Source of the DNA: Paenibacillus sp. Soil750 | GTDB lineage: Bacteria > Bacillota > Bacilli > Paenibacillales > NBRC-103111 | NCBI RefSeq assembly: GCF_001428045.1 | Contig: NZ_LMSD01000034.1 | Span: forward strand, 186,001-250,000 | Reading direction: 5' to 3' | DNA: 64,000 nt | Shown here: piece after piece, positions 8,336 through 16,685 of the stretch | How positions within the stretch are numbered: the stretch's first letter is position 1 | How the letters are laid out: every line of letters begins with the position of its first letter | Notes under the pieces: generated by a model | What the model saw: the letters and a program-made list of their open reading frames with translations, nothing else | Told to the model about the DNA's origin: nothing | The model's database searches: none | Position numbers and translations under genes: made by a program

Positions 8336-9652
8336 ATGAGGTTTCGAGATTTTCATCGTAATGTGAAATTAAGAATAGGTCTTTCGTTCCTTTCGGGCAC
8401 AGCGAACAATATGGTGCTTCCCTTTATGTCGATTTATTTCTCGGGGAAATTAGGGGACACACTGGCTGGGTTGGTTGTTATTCTGGGTATTATGGCCGGT
8501 GTTGTTGCTGGGATCATAGGTGGTTATTACTCGGATCGATTTGGTCGGAAAAAGCTAATGCTTGCCGCAGAAATTGGTTGGATGCTCTGTTTCGGCCTTA
8601 TGGCGGCAGTGAATTCGCCGTGGTTTGAATCGGCAGGCATCACCTTCCTACTCATGATTATTGTCAGCATATTCTGGGGAATCCATGGACCTGCTAATGA
8701 AGCGATGCTTCTAGATGTTACCGCTCCAGAAGAACGTAAATTTATGTATGCCATCATGTATTGGATGAATAATTTATCCTTTGCCATCGCCGGTATGGCG
8801 GGTGCATTCTTGTTTAAATCGTATTTATTTGAATTATTTATTGCCCTCTCTGTGATTGGTTTAATAACGGGAATCATTACCTATGTCTATATTCAAGATG
8901 ATTATAAGGCGCCAATAAGTGGGAAGCCCAGCACAACGAAGAAGAATAGCCCTTCGATTTGGGCGAATTACCGCATGGTTCTGCGAGATAAGACGTTTCT
9001 GATTTTCACAATGGCTTCCTTATTGTTGGTTTCGGTGGAGTTTCATCTAGGGAACTACGTGGCTGTTCGCTTAGGGAAAGAGATGGTGGATACGCCTTTC
9101 CTTCCATTGGTAACGGGTGCGTGGCGAATTGATGGCTTCAAGATGTTAGGGTTTATGCGTACGGAGAACACAGTGCTCGTGGTTGTACTCTCGGTCTTTA
9201 TGGGGGTTCTAATGCGTAGGTTTTCTGATCGCCGAGTCCTGTTTATTGGCTATGCATGCTATATCGCGGGATATAGCTATCTCGCTTACAGCAATCAACC
9301 AGGTTTACTCTTGTTATCAATGCTGATTGCCACGGTTGGAGAACTGATGTATGTTCCGATTAAGCAAGCGTATCTTGGCAACCTGGCACCAGACCATGCA
9401 CGCAGCTCCTATATGGCCTTATATGGCATGGTATATAGAGGAGCTACGTTCTTAGGTGGTCTAGGCGTTATCTTAGGCGGAATGCTGTCTTCCTGGCTTA
9501 TGGCTTCGTTGATCGCACTCAGCGGCGTAATCGGTATGGCGATGTTCTACACGATCCTTGCACAACTGGAAGAGCGGAAGAACGGTCATTTCGCAGCGGC
9601 AAATTCCTCTTTTATGGAAGCTAATAAAGCTGGTTTGGAGAGTACTTCATAA
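8336..9652 (+). CDS. MFS transporter
   Basis: Major facilitator of 438 aa with about twelve membrane segments. The loop between segments 2 and 3 carries the typical GGYYSDRFGRKK motif (motif A) near residues 61-72. GAAGGGGG precedes the ATG at 8336. The last 67 bases overlap, on the opposite strand, the 3' end of the M20 amidohydrolase gene. Substrate unknown; sequence style resembles the multidrug-efflux-type group. Confidence 0.9.
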   Translation: MRFRDFHRNVKLRIGLSFLSGTANNMVLPFMSIYFSGKLGDTLAGLVVILGIMAGVVAGIIGGYYSDRFGRKKLMLAAEIGWMLCFGLMAAVNSPWFESAGITFLLMIIVSIFWGIHGPANEAMLLDVTAPEERKFMYAIMYWMNNLSFAIAGMAGAFLFKSYLFELFIALSVIGLITGIITYVYIQDDYKAPISGKPSTTKKNSPSIWANYRMVLRDKTFLIFTMASLLLVSVEFHLGNYVAVRLGKEMVDTPFLPLVTGAWRIDGFKMLGFMRTENTVLVVVLSVFMGVLMRRFSDRRVLFIGYACYIAGYSYLAYSNQPGLLLLSMLIATVGELMYVPIKQAYLGNLAPDHARSSYMALYGMVYRGATFLGGLGVILGGMLSSWLMASLIALSGVIGMAMFYTILAQLEERKNGHFAAANSSFMEANKAGLESTS

Positions 9653-10749
9653 GCCGTATAGGCTAGAGCCTTGGCGGTGAAGAGCATACTGTCTAAAGCC
9701 GGTTCCGTCATGGCGAGATCACGGAATTCCTTGGTATGCAGCAAATGTCGCTCATGAACTACTTTCACGAATGGGTGAATGGTGGGACACTGGGTCGAGA
9801 CATTGCCGAGATCTAGGGAACCGTGATCTTTGCCAATTTCGATTTCGTTCGGTCGGATGCCAAGCTCGAACAATTGATCAGTGAACACGTTCGACAAAGC
9901 TTCATTCGTACGGAGCTCATCGTATGAGTATTCATAGAATGATGTTTTCAGCGTGCAGCCGGTTTGAAGTGCAGCGCCTTCAGCGCAATGCAGGACTTTC
10001 TGGACGAGCTCGTTCGTGTACGTACGAGTAGCTGAGCGGACATAAAATCTAGCAACGGCATAATCGGGAATGATGTTCGGTGCTTTCCCGCCTTCGCTGA
10101 TGATACCGTGAATACGCGCATCTGTCTTGAGCTGTTGGCGCAGCGCATTGATGCTGTTGAAGAGCTGTAAGACCGCGTCAAGCGCATTAATGCCTTCATA
10201 TGGTTGTGCCGCGGCATGTGCGGAGCGGCCAAAGAATTCGTATTCGATCGCATCCATCGCGAGAGATTCGCCTGATTTTTCATACGTATAGTAAGGGTGT
10301 GCCATGAGTGCAATATCAACGTCTTGGAAAAGCCCAGCAGCAGCCATTGGAACTTTAGCGCCTTTCGTTTCTTCGGCAGGCGTTCCGTAAACCCGAATGC
10401 TTCCGCCAGTTTCGGCTAAGACGGATTTGAGGCCGATTGCAGCCCCGATGCTCATCATGCAGATGAGATGATGGCCACAGGCGTGACCGAGCTCAGGAAG
10501 GGCATCGTACTCAGCCATGAACGCAACGACGGGGCCTGGTTGGCCTGAGTCATAAGTCGCGATGAAAGCGGTAGGAATATCTAGAACACCGCGTTCGATC
10601 GTAAAGCCATGATAGGCTAATTCTTCGGTTAAACGAGCAAAAGCAAGGAATTCTTCATGTCCAAGCTCGGGGTTTGCCCCAATAAAGCGTGAGATGTCTT
10701 TAAATCTTGCGGCATTGCTTTCTATGGTTTGTGTGATCATTGATTTCAT
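9586..10749 (-). CDS. M20 family amidohydrolase (AbgB/M20D-like)
   Basis: Metal-dependent peptidase or amidohydrolase of 387 aa. The frame is open further up, but AAAGGAG in the minus strand 12 bases before the ATG at 10749 fixes the start (MKSMITQ). Metal-ligand and catalytic motifs are GHACGHHL near 100, GTPAEETKGAK near 140, MAHPYY near 165, and a C-terminal histidine in TIHPF near 330. Relatives hydrolyse p-aminobenzoyl-glutamate or N-acyl amino acids. The gene converges on and overlaps the MFS gene by 67 bases, so both 3' ends are constrained by two reading frames. Exact substrate unknown. Confidence 0.88.
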   Translation of the reverse strand: MKSMITQTIESNAARFKDISRFIGANPELGHEEFLAFARLTEELAYHGFTIERGVLDIPTAFIATYDSGQPGPVVAFMAEYDALPELGHACGHHLICMMSIGAAIGLKSVLAETGGSIRVYGTPAEETKGAKVPMAAAGLFQDVDIALMAHPYYTYEKSGESLAMDAIEYEFFGRSAHAAAQPYEGINALDAVLQLFNSINALRQQLKTDARIHGIISEGGKAPNIIPDYAVARFYVRSATRTYTNELVQKVLHCAEGAALQTGCTLKTSFYEYSYDELRTNEALSNVFTDQLFELGIRPNEIEIGKDHGSLDLGNVSTQCPTIHPFVKVVHERHLLHTKEFRDLAMTEPALDSMLFTAKALAYTAYEVLSKPALLASIKEEFAAAK

Positions 10750-10882
10750 TGGCTTTGTAAGCTCCTTTGTTGAATGGTTCTTAACTCCATTGTAGTATAT
10801 AGAAGCGAGAACTACCAAATGCAAAGATATAAGGGCTATTTGAGGGCTCATTCTTGAAGATATGAAATTGGAGGAAGCGACA

Positions 10883-11182
10883 ATGATGAAATATGGGGCA
10901 GAGCATGAGGAACACCGATTTAGTTTATGCTTTCTTGAAGAGGAAAGCCGCGGTCAGTGGCAGGATGTTTATTTGGGTATCCAGCTAGAAGATGGTCAAA
11001 AGCTTCCAGAAGGCTTGATCGATCCATCTATTCTTGTGATTTGTAATATCGAAGGTGAGATTGTACAGATCGTTTTGCACGATGAAGGTTGTGATAGTGA
11101 GTTCCAATTCACCTATGCGGAGAAGGAACAAATTGAAAAGTATGTGAATCAACATGTAAGCGCAAAAAAAAACGACGAATGA
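10883..11182 (+). CDS. Small acidic protein of unknown function
   Basis: Protein of 99 aa that I do not recognise. GGAGG at 10870-10874 selects the ATG at 10883 rather than an ORF start at 10862. It is acidic, soluble, without signal or membrane segments, and reads like a small beta-rich domain followed by a helical EKEQIEKYVNQH tail. It is divergent from the M20 gene and 79 bases before the GDSL esterase. Confidence 0.7.
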   Translation: MMKYGAEHEEHRFSLCFLEEESRGQWQDVYLGIQLEDGQKLPEGLIDPSILVICNIEGEIVQIVLHDEGCDSEFQFTYAEKEQIEKYVNQHVSAKKNDE

Positions 11183-11261
11183 ACCCCTCTAGGTATCCCT
11201 TCCCAAACTGGGCGGAGGCGCATATAGTAATATACGTCACGCTTTAGGGGAGAGGATAGCG

Positions 11262-11915
11262 ATGGAAAAAAGAATTCAATATTTGGCATTTGGTGATTCT
11301 TTAACCGTTGGTTATGGTGCTGAGGAAGGTCAAGGCTTCGTTTCGCTGTATCGACAAAGGTTGGAATGTTTGCTGAATGTTCCTGTTTCCTTACGTCATG
11401 CTGGCACCAATGGTGCCACGACTGCGCAATTGCTGGAGACTATCGAATCTGATCCGCAGCTTCAGAAGGATATTCAAGAAGCGACTCTCATCACCATTAC
11501 AGCTGGCGGGAACGATCTCATTCAAGCGGCAATTCCTTTCTTTTATGATGGCGATAATACGGTGCTCAAAACAGCTTTACAAACGTACGAATCCAACTAT
11601 CGTAAACTTATCGCTCAAATTGAAAGGCTGCGGCAAGGTATACAAACCCCGTATTTACTGGCCTTAATTGGTTTATATAATCCATTACCGCAGATTCCAG
11701 ATGCAGCTTATTGGGTACAGCGATTTAATCTATTTCTGCGTAAATTAGAGCAGCCGCATATTCAAATCGTGCAGGTTTACGACGCATTCGTTGGTCAAGC
11801 AGCACTATTTTTGTCAGAGGATGCGATTCATCCAAATGAACTAGGTTATGAGCGGGTAGCCAATCAATTAGAGGTAGCTGTATCTTTGCAGCAACTACAG
11901 CAGTTGTTCATGTGA
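11262..11915 (+). CDS. SGNH/GDSL-type esterase or lipase
   Basis: Hydrolase of 217 aa. The N-terminal FGDSLTVGYG block holds the nucleophile Ser13, GGND near residue 85 is block III, and DAIHPN gives the catalytic Asp187 and His190. No signal peptide, so it is likely cytoplasmic, similar to TesA-like or lysophospholipase-like SGNH enzymes. GGGGAGAGG precedes the ATG. It converges with the HlyIII-family gene with only 7 bases between the stop codons. Confidence 0.9.
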   Translation: MEKRIQYLAFGDSLTVGYGAEEGQGFVSLYRQRLECLLNVPVSLRHAGTNGATTAQLLETIESDPQLQKDIQEATLITITAGGNDLIQAAIPFFYDGDNTVLKTALQTYESNYRKLIAQIERLRQGIQTPYLLALIGLYNPLPQIPDAAYWVQRFNLFLRKLEQPHIQIVQVYDAFVGQAALFLSEDAIHPNELGYERVANQLEVAVSLQQLQQLFM

Positions 11916-11922
11916 AATGAGA

Positions 11923-12549
11923 CTATCTCACATAACCGAATACGGAAATGAAATGACTGGCGCTGCCGGCTAGCACGAATACGTGCCAGATGGCATGGTG
12001 ATACGGGATGCGCCTCCATACATAAAATATCGAGCCAAGTGTGTAGAATAAGCCACCTACTACTAACCATAAAATGCCGCCAAGCGGCAACTGGACGTAT
12101 AGTGGCTTGAACGCGATCACAATCAACCAACCCATCACGATATAGCACAAGGTTGAAACGAGTACGAATCTTTTGACATAAAATAGCTTCAGCACGATGC
12201 CAATGAGGGCTAGCCCCCATATGACGCCAAAAAATGTCCAGCCCAATGACCCCCGTAAGGTAACGAGTAGATATGGCGTGTAGCTCCCCGCGATTAGCAC
12301 GTAGATCGCCGAGTGATCAAGAACTTCAAAAACATCTTTTAATTTCGATTGTGTAACGCTGTGCAGCAATGTGGAACATGTATACAAGAGAACAAGTGCT
12401 GTGCCAAAAATGCTAAAGCTAACGATATGCCAAGCATTTCCTTGTGTGCAAGCTTGTATGATGAGCAAGACAAGTGCTGCGATGCTGAGTACAACACCAA
12501 TACCATGTGTAATCGCATTGGCTTTCTCTTCTTTGATGGAATATTGCAT
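11923..12549 (-). CDS. Hemolysin III / PAQR family membrane protein
   Basis: Seven-segment membrane protein of 208 aa starting with the family hallmark EEKANAITHGIG and ending with HHAIWHVFVLAGSASHF, whose histidines bind metal in PAQR proteins. A TTG at 12555 also opens the frame, but GAAAGAAGGG six bases before the ATG at 12549 makes the latter likelier. Homologs (YplQ/YqfA group) affect membrane fluidity or act as ceramidase-like hydrolases; despite the name, haemolysis is not established for most. Confidence 0.9.
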   Translation of the reverse strand: MQYSIKEEKANAITHGIGVVLSIAALVLLIIQACTQGNAWHIVSFSIFGTALVLLYTCSTLLHSVTQSKLKDVFEVLDHSAIYVLIAGSYTPYLLVTLRGSLGWTFFGVIWGLALIGIVLKLFYVKRFVLVSTLCYIVMGWLIVIAFKPLYVQLPLGGILWLVVGGLFYTLGSIFYVWRRIPYHHAIWHVFVLAGSASHFISVFGYVR

Positions 12550-12610
12550 ATACAACCCTTCTTTCCTCTAGACAGAATGGGACTCCCTATATAGATTGGA
12601 CGATGAAACG

Positions 12611-13381
12611 ATGTATTTACCTTCATTTCAACTGAATAATAAAGTTGCCTTGGTGACCGGAGCCGGAAGAGGCATTGGAAGAGCACTTGCTATTGGCTTA
12701 GCTGAAGCAGGGGCTGACGTCGCGATCTTCGCTCGAACTGCTTCAGATTTGGAAGCAGTGGCGGGTGAGATTCGCTCTTTAGGTAGACAAGCCTACCCGT
12801 TTACTGTCGATGTTACGAATCGTGAACAAATTGAGGAGGCGGTTTCGGCTATCATCAAAGAAACAGAACGCATAGATATTCTAATTAATAATGCTGGCAT
12901 GAACATCCGTAGTCAAGCTTTGGCCGTCACGGACGAGGAATGGGACACGATCATGCAGACAAACTTGAAATCCGCTTTCTTGTGCTCTCAGATCGTCGGT
13001 CGACACATGCAACAGCGGGAATATGGACGAATCATCAATATTGCATCCGTTGCGGGGCAAGTAGCGTTGCGCACAGGTGTCGTATATGCCGCGACCAAAG
13101 CTGCGATGATCCAAATGACCAAGGTGCTCGCTTTGGAGTGGGGGAAATATGGCATTTTGGTAAATGGCATCGGACCTTGGTATTTCAAAACGCCGTTGAC
13201 AGAGAAAATCTTGAATCAGCCGGATTATTTAGCCGAAATTATTGCACGTACACCACTGGGTCGTGTAGGAGAGCTAGAGGAGCTTGTCGGGCCAGCTGTA
13301 TTCTTAGCTTCTGATGCAGCGAACTATGTTACAGGCCAAACGCTGTTTGTTGATGGCGGCATGACGATATACGGATTCTAG
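12611..13381 (+). CDS. Short-chain dehydrogenase/reductase
   Basis: NAD(P)-dependent oxidoreductase, 256 aa from the ATG at 12611 (a TTG at 12596 is also in frame; neither has a strong ribosome site). The cofactor motif TGAGRGIG lies near residue 20, NNAG near 95, catalytic serine in IASVAG near 145, and the YAATK catalytic Tyr-Lys pair near 158. The architecture resembles gluconate 5-dehydrogenase or 3-oxoacyl reductase relatives; substrate unknown. It is divergent from the HlyIII gene and followed by a bidirectional terminator. Confidence 0.88.
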   Translation: MYLPSFQLNNKVALVTGAGRGIGRALAIGLAEAGADVAIFARTASDLEAVAGEIRSLGRQAYPFTVDVTNREQIEEAVSAIIKETERIDILINNAGMNIRSQALAVTDEEWDTIMQTNLKSAFLCSQIVGRHMQQREYGRIINIASVAGQVALRTGVVYAATKAAMIQMTKVLALEWGKYGILVNGIGPWYFKTPLTEKILNQPDYLAEIIARTPLGRVGELEELVGPAVFLASDAANYVTGQTLFVDGGMTIYGF

Positions 13382-13387
13382 CAAAAA

Positions 13388-13425
13388 AAAGCACTGCATG
13401 CTGCGGTTGGCAGCACAAGTGCTTT
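13388..13425. terminator. Bidirectional terminator between convergent genes
   Basis: AAAGCACT (13388-13395) pairs with AGTGCTTT (13418-13425), enclosing GCTGC/GCAGC. A run of A on the left serves the minus-strand gene, while the T tract on the right is short. Confidence 0.75.
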
Positions 13426-13474
13426 GAGAACTTAGAGGGGATCATCGTTATGTGAAGCTTGCTGAGTGCTTGCA

Positions 13475-14161
13475 TTATTTCTGTAGCACGTATTCTTTCA
13501 GATTATTATATTGAGATTTATGTGCAGTTACCCATTCTTTTTTGTTAGAAATGGTTTCGTCAGCAACGGGTTTATTACCGTCGTCTTTCGTTAAAGCGAT
13601 TAATGCTGGGAATAAAGATTCATCGCCACGCTCAATTTTATCAGCGATAAATGGAATTGCTGGTGTTCCTAGTTTAATGATCTTCTTTACTTTATCATCT
13701 GAATTGAGTTGTTTATCCGTTAGAATAGCATCGACGGATGAAGGGATGGATTTAAGATGAAGGTTCCATTTCGCTGAAAAACCTTTTCCATTTTCCCATG
13801 CAGTATTTTCATTTTCTTTTAAATCCAATTTTGCAATACGTTCAATGGCTATTGCTGTGATGTACTCTTGCAAGCCGTTTTGCTTGCTGTTTGCTAACTT
13901 TTTATCTAAGTAGGGGAGTGCATCATTTCCTAGTTTAATGATGTTATCAAAATCCGCATTTTGTTTGATATAGTCATAGGGATTCGAACTGAACGAGAGG
14001 TTTGATTGTAAAGAAATTTCCTTATTTATTTGTTCGGATATGGCAGCGAAGCTTTCGTTAATCTGTTTCTCAGCTGCAGAAACGTTTTTATTATTCATTA
14101 AAAAGGATACAAATAGAAAACTGCAAGCAAATAAAGATAAGAAAGTTATTATTTTTTTCAA
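13475..14161 (-). CDS. Exported protein with two HEAT-like repeats, unknown function
   Basis: Protein of 228 aa that I cannot assign. TTG start at 14161 with AAGGAGAGGTGAT just upstream. Residues 1-30 form a signal peptide ending VSAA. Two similar stretches, about 71-111 (IIKLGNDALPYLDKKL) and 156-192 (IIKLGTPAIPFIADKI), look like an internal duplication of a HEAT-type helical repeat. It starts 16 bases after the exported Cys/His protein, so the two are probably co-expressed and may act together outside the membrane. Confidence 0.7.
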   Translation of the reverse strand: MKKIITFLSLFACSFLFVSFLMNNKNVSAAEKQINESFAAISEQINKEISLQSNLSFSSNPYDYIKQNADFDNIIKLGNDALPYLDKKLANSKQNGLQEYITAIAIERIAKLDLKENENTAWENGKGFSAKWNLHLKSIPSSVDAILTDKQLNSDDKVKKIIKLGTPAIPFIADKIERGDESLFPALIALTKDDGNKPVADETISNKKEWVTAHKSQYNNLKEYVLQK

Positions 14162-14177
14162 TGGATATCACCTCTCC

Positions 14178-14672
14178 TTAGTGAGCGTATTTTTTAACGG
14201 CTGGTCCGTAATTATTTGCACTGTACGGTTGCCAGCCATAACTTTGAAGAAGCTCATAATTGCCCCACTTGGCATTGGTATAACCAGAAGCTGCAATTCT
14301 GCTGAAATGCGTAATGGAATAAATGTTTCCGTATGAAATGATTTCATAAGCAGCAACATCCGTGCTGTTGATATCTTTACTAGTTCCGAAACCTTTTGAT
14401 TTTAAATAGGTATCTGCTTTCCAAGTATCCGGATTACTCAATCCCCATGGCCAGTCCCACGAGCTATAGTTGCCTAATGCGTATGCGAGACAATTGTATG
14501 TGCCTGTCGCATCGCCTAACCACGCGTAATTACCTGGTGTAGATACCATTGTATCTAACGTGTACGTGGAAGTAGTAATGCCAGCAAGAGCGGTGGTTGC
14601 GCCAGAGGCAATTGCTCCTACTACAATAGCAGCAGTTACTAGATTCTTTTTACCTTTTAACAATCGAGTCAT
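14178..14672 (-). CDS. Exported protein with Cys/His motif, papain-like candidate
   Basis: Secreted protein of 164 aa. Residues 1-30 are a signal peptide with a likely cut after ALA. The mature part has NCLAYALG (Cys61), aromatic WDWPWG (72-77), ITHFSRI (His122) and AKWG (135-138). A cysteine in NCxAYALG followed by a histidine in a THFSR context recalls small NlpC/P60- or DUF7689-like cysteine hydrolase folds, but this is pattern reading only. AAAGGAATGGTGA precedes the ATG. The HEAT-like exported protein lies 16 bases downstream. Possible roles include wall amidase, toxin or processing enzyme; none is shown. Confidence 0.68.
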   Translation of the reverse strand: MTRLLKGKKNLVTAAIVVGAIASGATTALAGITTSTYTLDTMVSTPGNYAWLGDATGTYNCLAYALGNYSSWDWPWGLSNPDTWKADTYLKSKGFGTSKDINSTDVAAYEIISYGNIYSITHFSRIAASGYTNAKWGNYELLQSYGWQPYSANNYGPAVKKYAH

Positions 14673-14808
14673 TGTTCACCATTCCTTTGAAATATTGGGT
14701 ATAAATACCATTACAATATTTAACATATCATAGAATGATAGCGAATTAAACCATTTTTTATTATACTTAAATCGCGAATTTTGGTGAATGATGTCTACTA
14801 TTGTAGGA

Positions 14809-14837
14809 TTGAGCTTTCAATATAGTTCTACTATACT
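14809..14837 (+). promoter_or_regulatory. Promoter for tandem degV genes
   Basis: TTGAGC (14809-14814) and TATACT (14832-14837) with a 17-base spacer, 72 bases upstream of the first degV-like start. Confidence 0.55.
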
Positions 14838-14909
14838 ATTCACAGAGATGGGCAAAGACTCATTAGACTCGTTTTTAGAAGTAACAGCCAGATAAGGTGG
14901 TAGAATCAG

Positions 14910-15758
14910 ATGACTCGAGTTCGTATTTTTACAGATAGTACGTGTGATTTAAATGATGAACTTTTGCAACACTACCAAATCGAAGTTGTTCCTTTATATG
15001 TGATTTTCGAGGAGCAATCGTATCTGGATCGTGTGGATATTCATGCTGAGCAGTTGTTTGATTTTGTGGCGCATACAGGCAAATTGCCCAAAACAGCGGC
15101 GCCATCACCTGGCGATTTTGAACGTGCTTTTGCACCATTCATCGAAGCGGATGAAGATATTGTTTTTATCGGTTTATCCTCTGAGTTATCGTCGACGATC
15201 CAGAATGCGAAGATTGCCGCTGGGAGTTTCCCAGATGGTAGAATTAGGGTGATCGATTCTCGAAACCTATCAACAGGAATTGGCGTACTAGTAGTTAAAG
15301 CGGCGCAAGCTGCATTAGAAGGAAGAAGCTCATCAGAAATTCAAGCACTTGTTACGTCGTTCATTGATAAAATAGAAGTATCCTTCATCATTGATACCTT
15401 GGAATATCTGCATAAAGGCGTTAGATGCTCTAGCGTACAGGCTTTCTTTGGGAGTCTACTGAAAATTAGACCCATTGTTCAAGTCAGTAACGGTGCGATG
15501 CAATTAACGGACAAAATTAGAGGTAAACGGGAGAAAGCGCTCCATCAACTTTTGGAGAATGCACTGGCTTTTAAAGATGACATGGATACGGATTTCATGT
15601 TCATCACACATGCGCAGGCTCATGAAGAAGCGGCATACGTGAAAGAACAATTTGAATTACATACCAATGTGAAAAACGTATTTTTGACGGAAACCGGTTG
15701 CGTCGTTTCGAGCCACTGCGGACCACATACGCTAGGTATTGTTTTCGCCAAAAAATAA
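14910..15758 (+). CDS. DegV family fatty acid-binding protein
   Basis: Cytoplasmic protein of 282 aa. The N-terminal FTDSTCDLN and the AAPSPGDF loop are DegV/EDD-fold signatures; the family (FakB in staphylococci) holds a fatty acid for phosphorylation by FakA. AAGGTGG precedes the ATG. A second DegV protein starts 17 bases downstream and shares the same motif order, so the pair probably arose by duplication. No fakA-like kinase gene is in the window. Confidence 0.9.
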   Translation: MTRVRIFTDSTCDLNDELLQHYQIEVVPLYVIFEEQSYLDRVDIHAEQLFDFVAHTGKLPKTAAPSPGDFERAFAPFIEADEDIVFIGLSSELSSTIQNAKIAAGSFPDGRIRVIDSRNLSTGIGVLVVKAAQAALEGRSSSEIQALVTSFIDKIEVSFIIDTLEYLHKGVRCSSVQAFFGSLLKIRPIVQVSNGAMQLTDKIRGKREKALHQLLENALAFKDDMDTDFMFITHAQAHEEAAYVKEQFELHTNVKNVFLTETGCVVSSHCGPHTLGIVFAKK

Positions 15759-15775
15759 GAAATGAGTGGACACCC

Positions 15776-16618
15776 ATGACGACAATCAAGATTATTACAG
15801 ACAGCAGCTGCGACCTTCAGAGTAGCACTATAGAAGAAATAGGAGTAGGGATCGTTCCCTTATCTGTTCAATTTGGCGAGGAATGTATGCCATCAGATAT
15901 GGATCTTGCTGATTTCTACGCCAGGATGAAGCGGGAGAGTACGTTGCCCAAAACCTCAAGCCCGTCACCTGGGCATTTCTTAAGTGAGTATCAGAAGGGT
16001 GGCCCTGATCAAGATATTCTTGTATTGTGTCTATCATCGGCGTTAAGTTCAACGTACCATCACGCTGTTATGGCGAAAGAAATGCTGCTGGAAGATGGTT
16101 ATACCGGCCGCATCGAAGTCATTGATTCTAAGACTACTTCACTTGGATTAGGCGTGCTTGTATATCGAGCTACTCGGATGGCGGCAAGCGGCATGTCTTA
16201 TGAAGAGGTAACAGCTTCCATTCAGCAAGCAGTACCGAGCTCAGGGACTTTCTTTTTCCTAGATACCTTGGAAAATGTCATTAAAGGAGGAAGGCTCGAT
16301 CGCGTGCGCGGCGCAGTGGCTTCTGTCTTGAATATAAAGCTTCTGATGAAAGCAAGTGAAGAAGGTGCGATTGAGGTTGTCGAGAAAATCCGCGGCTCAC
16401 AGCAAGCTTTGAAGCGATTACTCTCGTTTCTTGGTGATAAGGAACATGATTACGAGAAGGATGTGATAGCCATCGCACATAGCAATTGTGAGGCGAGGGC
16501 GCGCGAATTCATGGCTCAGCTTTTAGAAAAGCATCCGTTCCGCCATGTGCTGTTCTCTAATATGGGTACTGTGATTGGCACCTATGCGGGTGAAGGTGGA
16601 GTCCTAGTTGCCTACTAA
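15776..16618 (+). CDS. DegV family fatty acid-binding protein, second copy
   Basis: DegV/EDD protein of 280 aa. The frame is open upstream into the preceding gene, but homology to DegV begins at MTTIKIITDSSCDL, giving the start at 15776. The SSPSPGHF loop and the FFLDTLENVIKGGRLDR block are characteristic. In comparison the first copy reads DTLEYLHKGVRCSS, lacking the GGR sequence, so the two may bind different acyl chains (inference from FakB1/FakB2 practice). A strong terminator follows. Confidence 0.9.
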   Translation: MTTIKIITDSSCDLQSSTIEEIGVGIVPLSVQFGEECMPSDMDLADFYARMKRESTLPKTSSPSPGHFLSEYQKGGPDQDILVLCLSSALSSTYHHAVMAKEMLLEDGYTGRIEVIDSKTTSLGLGVLVYRATRMAASGMSYEEVTASIQQAVPSSGTFFFLDTLENVIKGGRLDRVRGAVASVLNIKLLMKASEEGAIEVVEKIRGSQQALKRLLSFLGDKEHDYEKDVIAIAHSNCEARAREFMAQLLEKHPFRHVLFSNMGTVIGTYAGEGGVLVAY

Positions 16619-16624
16619 GTTGTG

Positions 16625-16679
16625 AAAAAAGACACCTATCCTCCGATCGATTCAAGTGATCGGTGAGTAGGTGTCTTTT
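16625..16679. terminator. Bidirectional terminator between degV and helD
   Basis: AAAAGACACCTA pairs with TAGGTGTCTTTT (16668-16679), with an inner CCGATC/GATCGG stem. It serves both converging genes. Confidence 0.88.
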
Positions 16680-16685
16680 AATTAT

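Noticed and set aside
12339..12686. Overlapping frames around the HlyIII start
   Set aside because: Shadows of the HlyIII gene; composition is cysteine-rich and random-looking.
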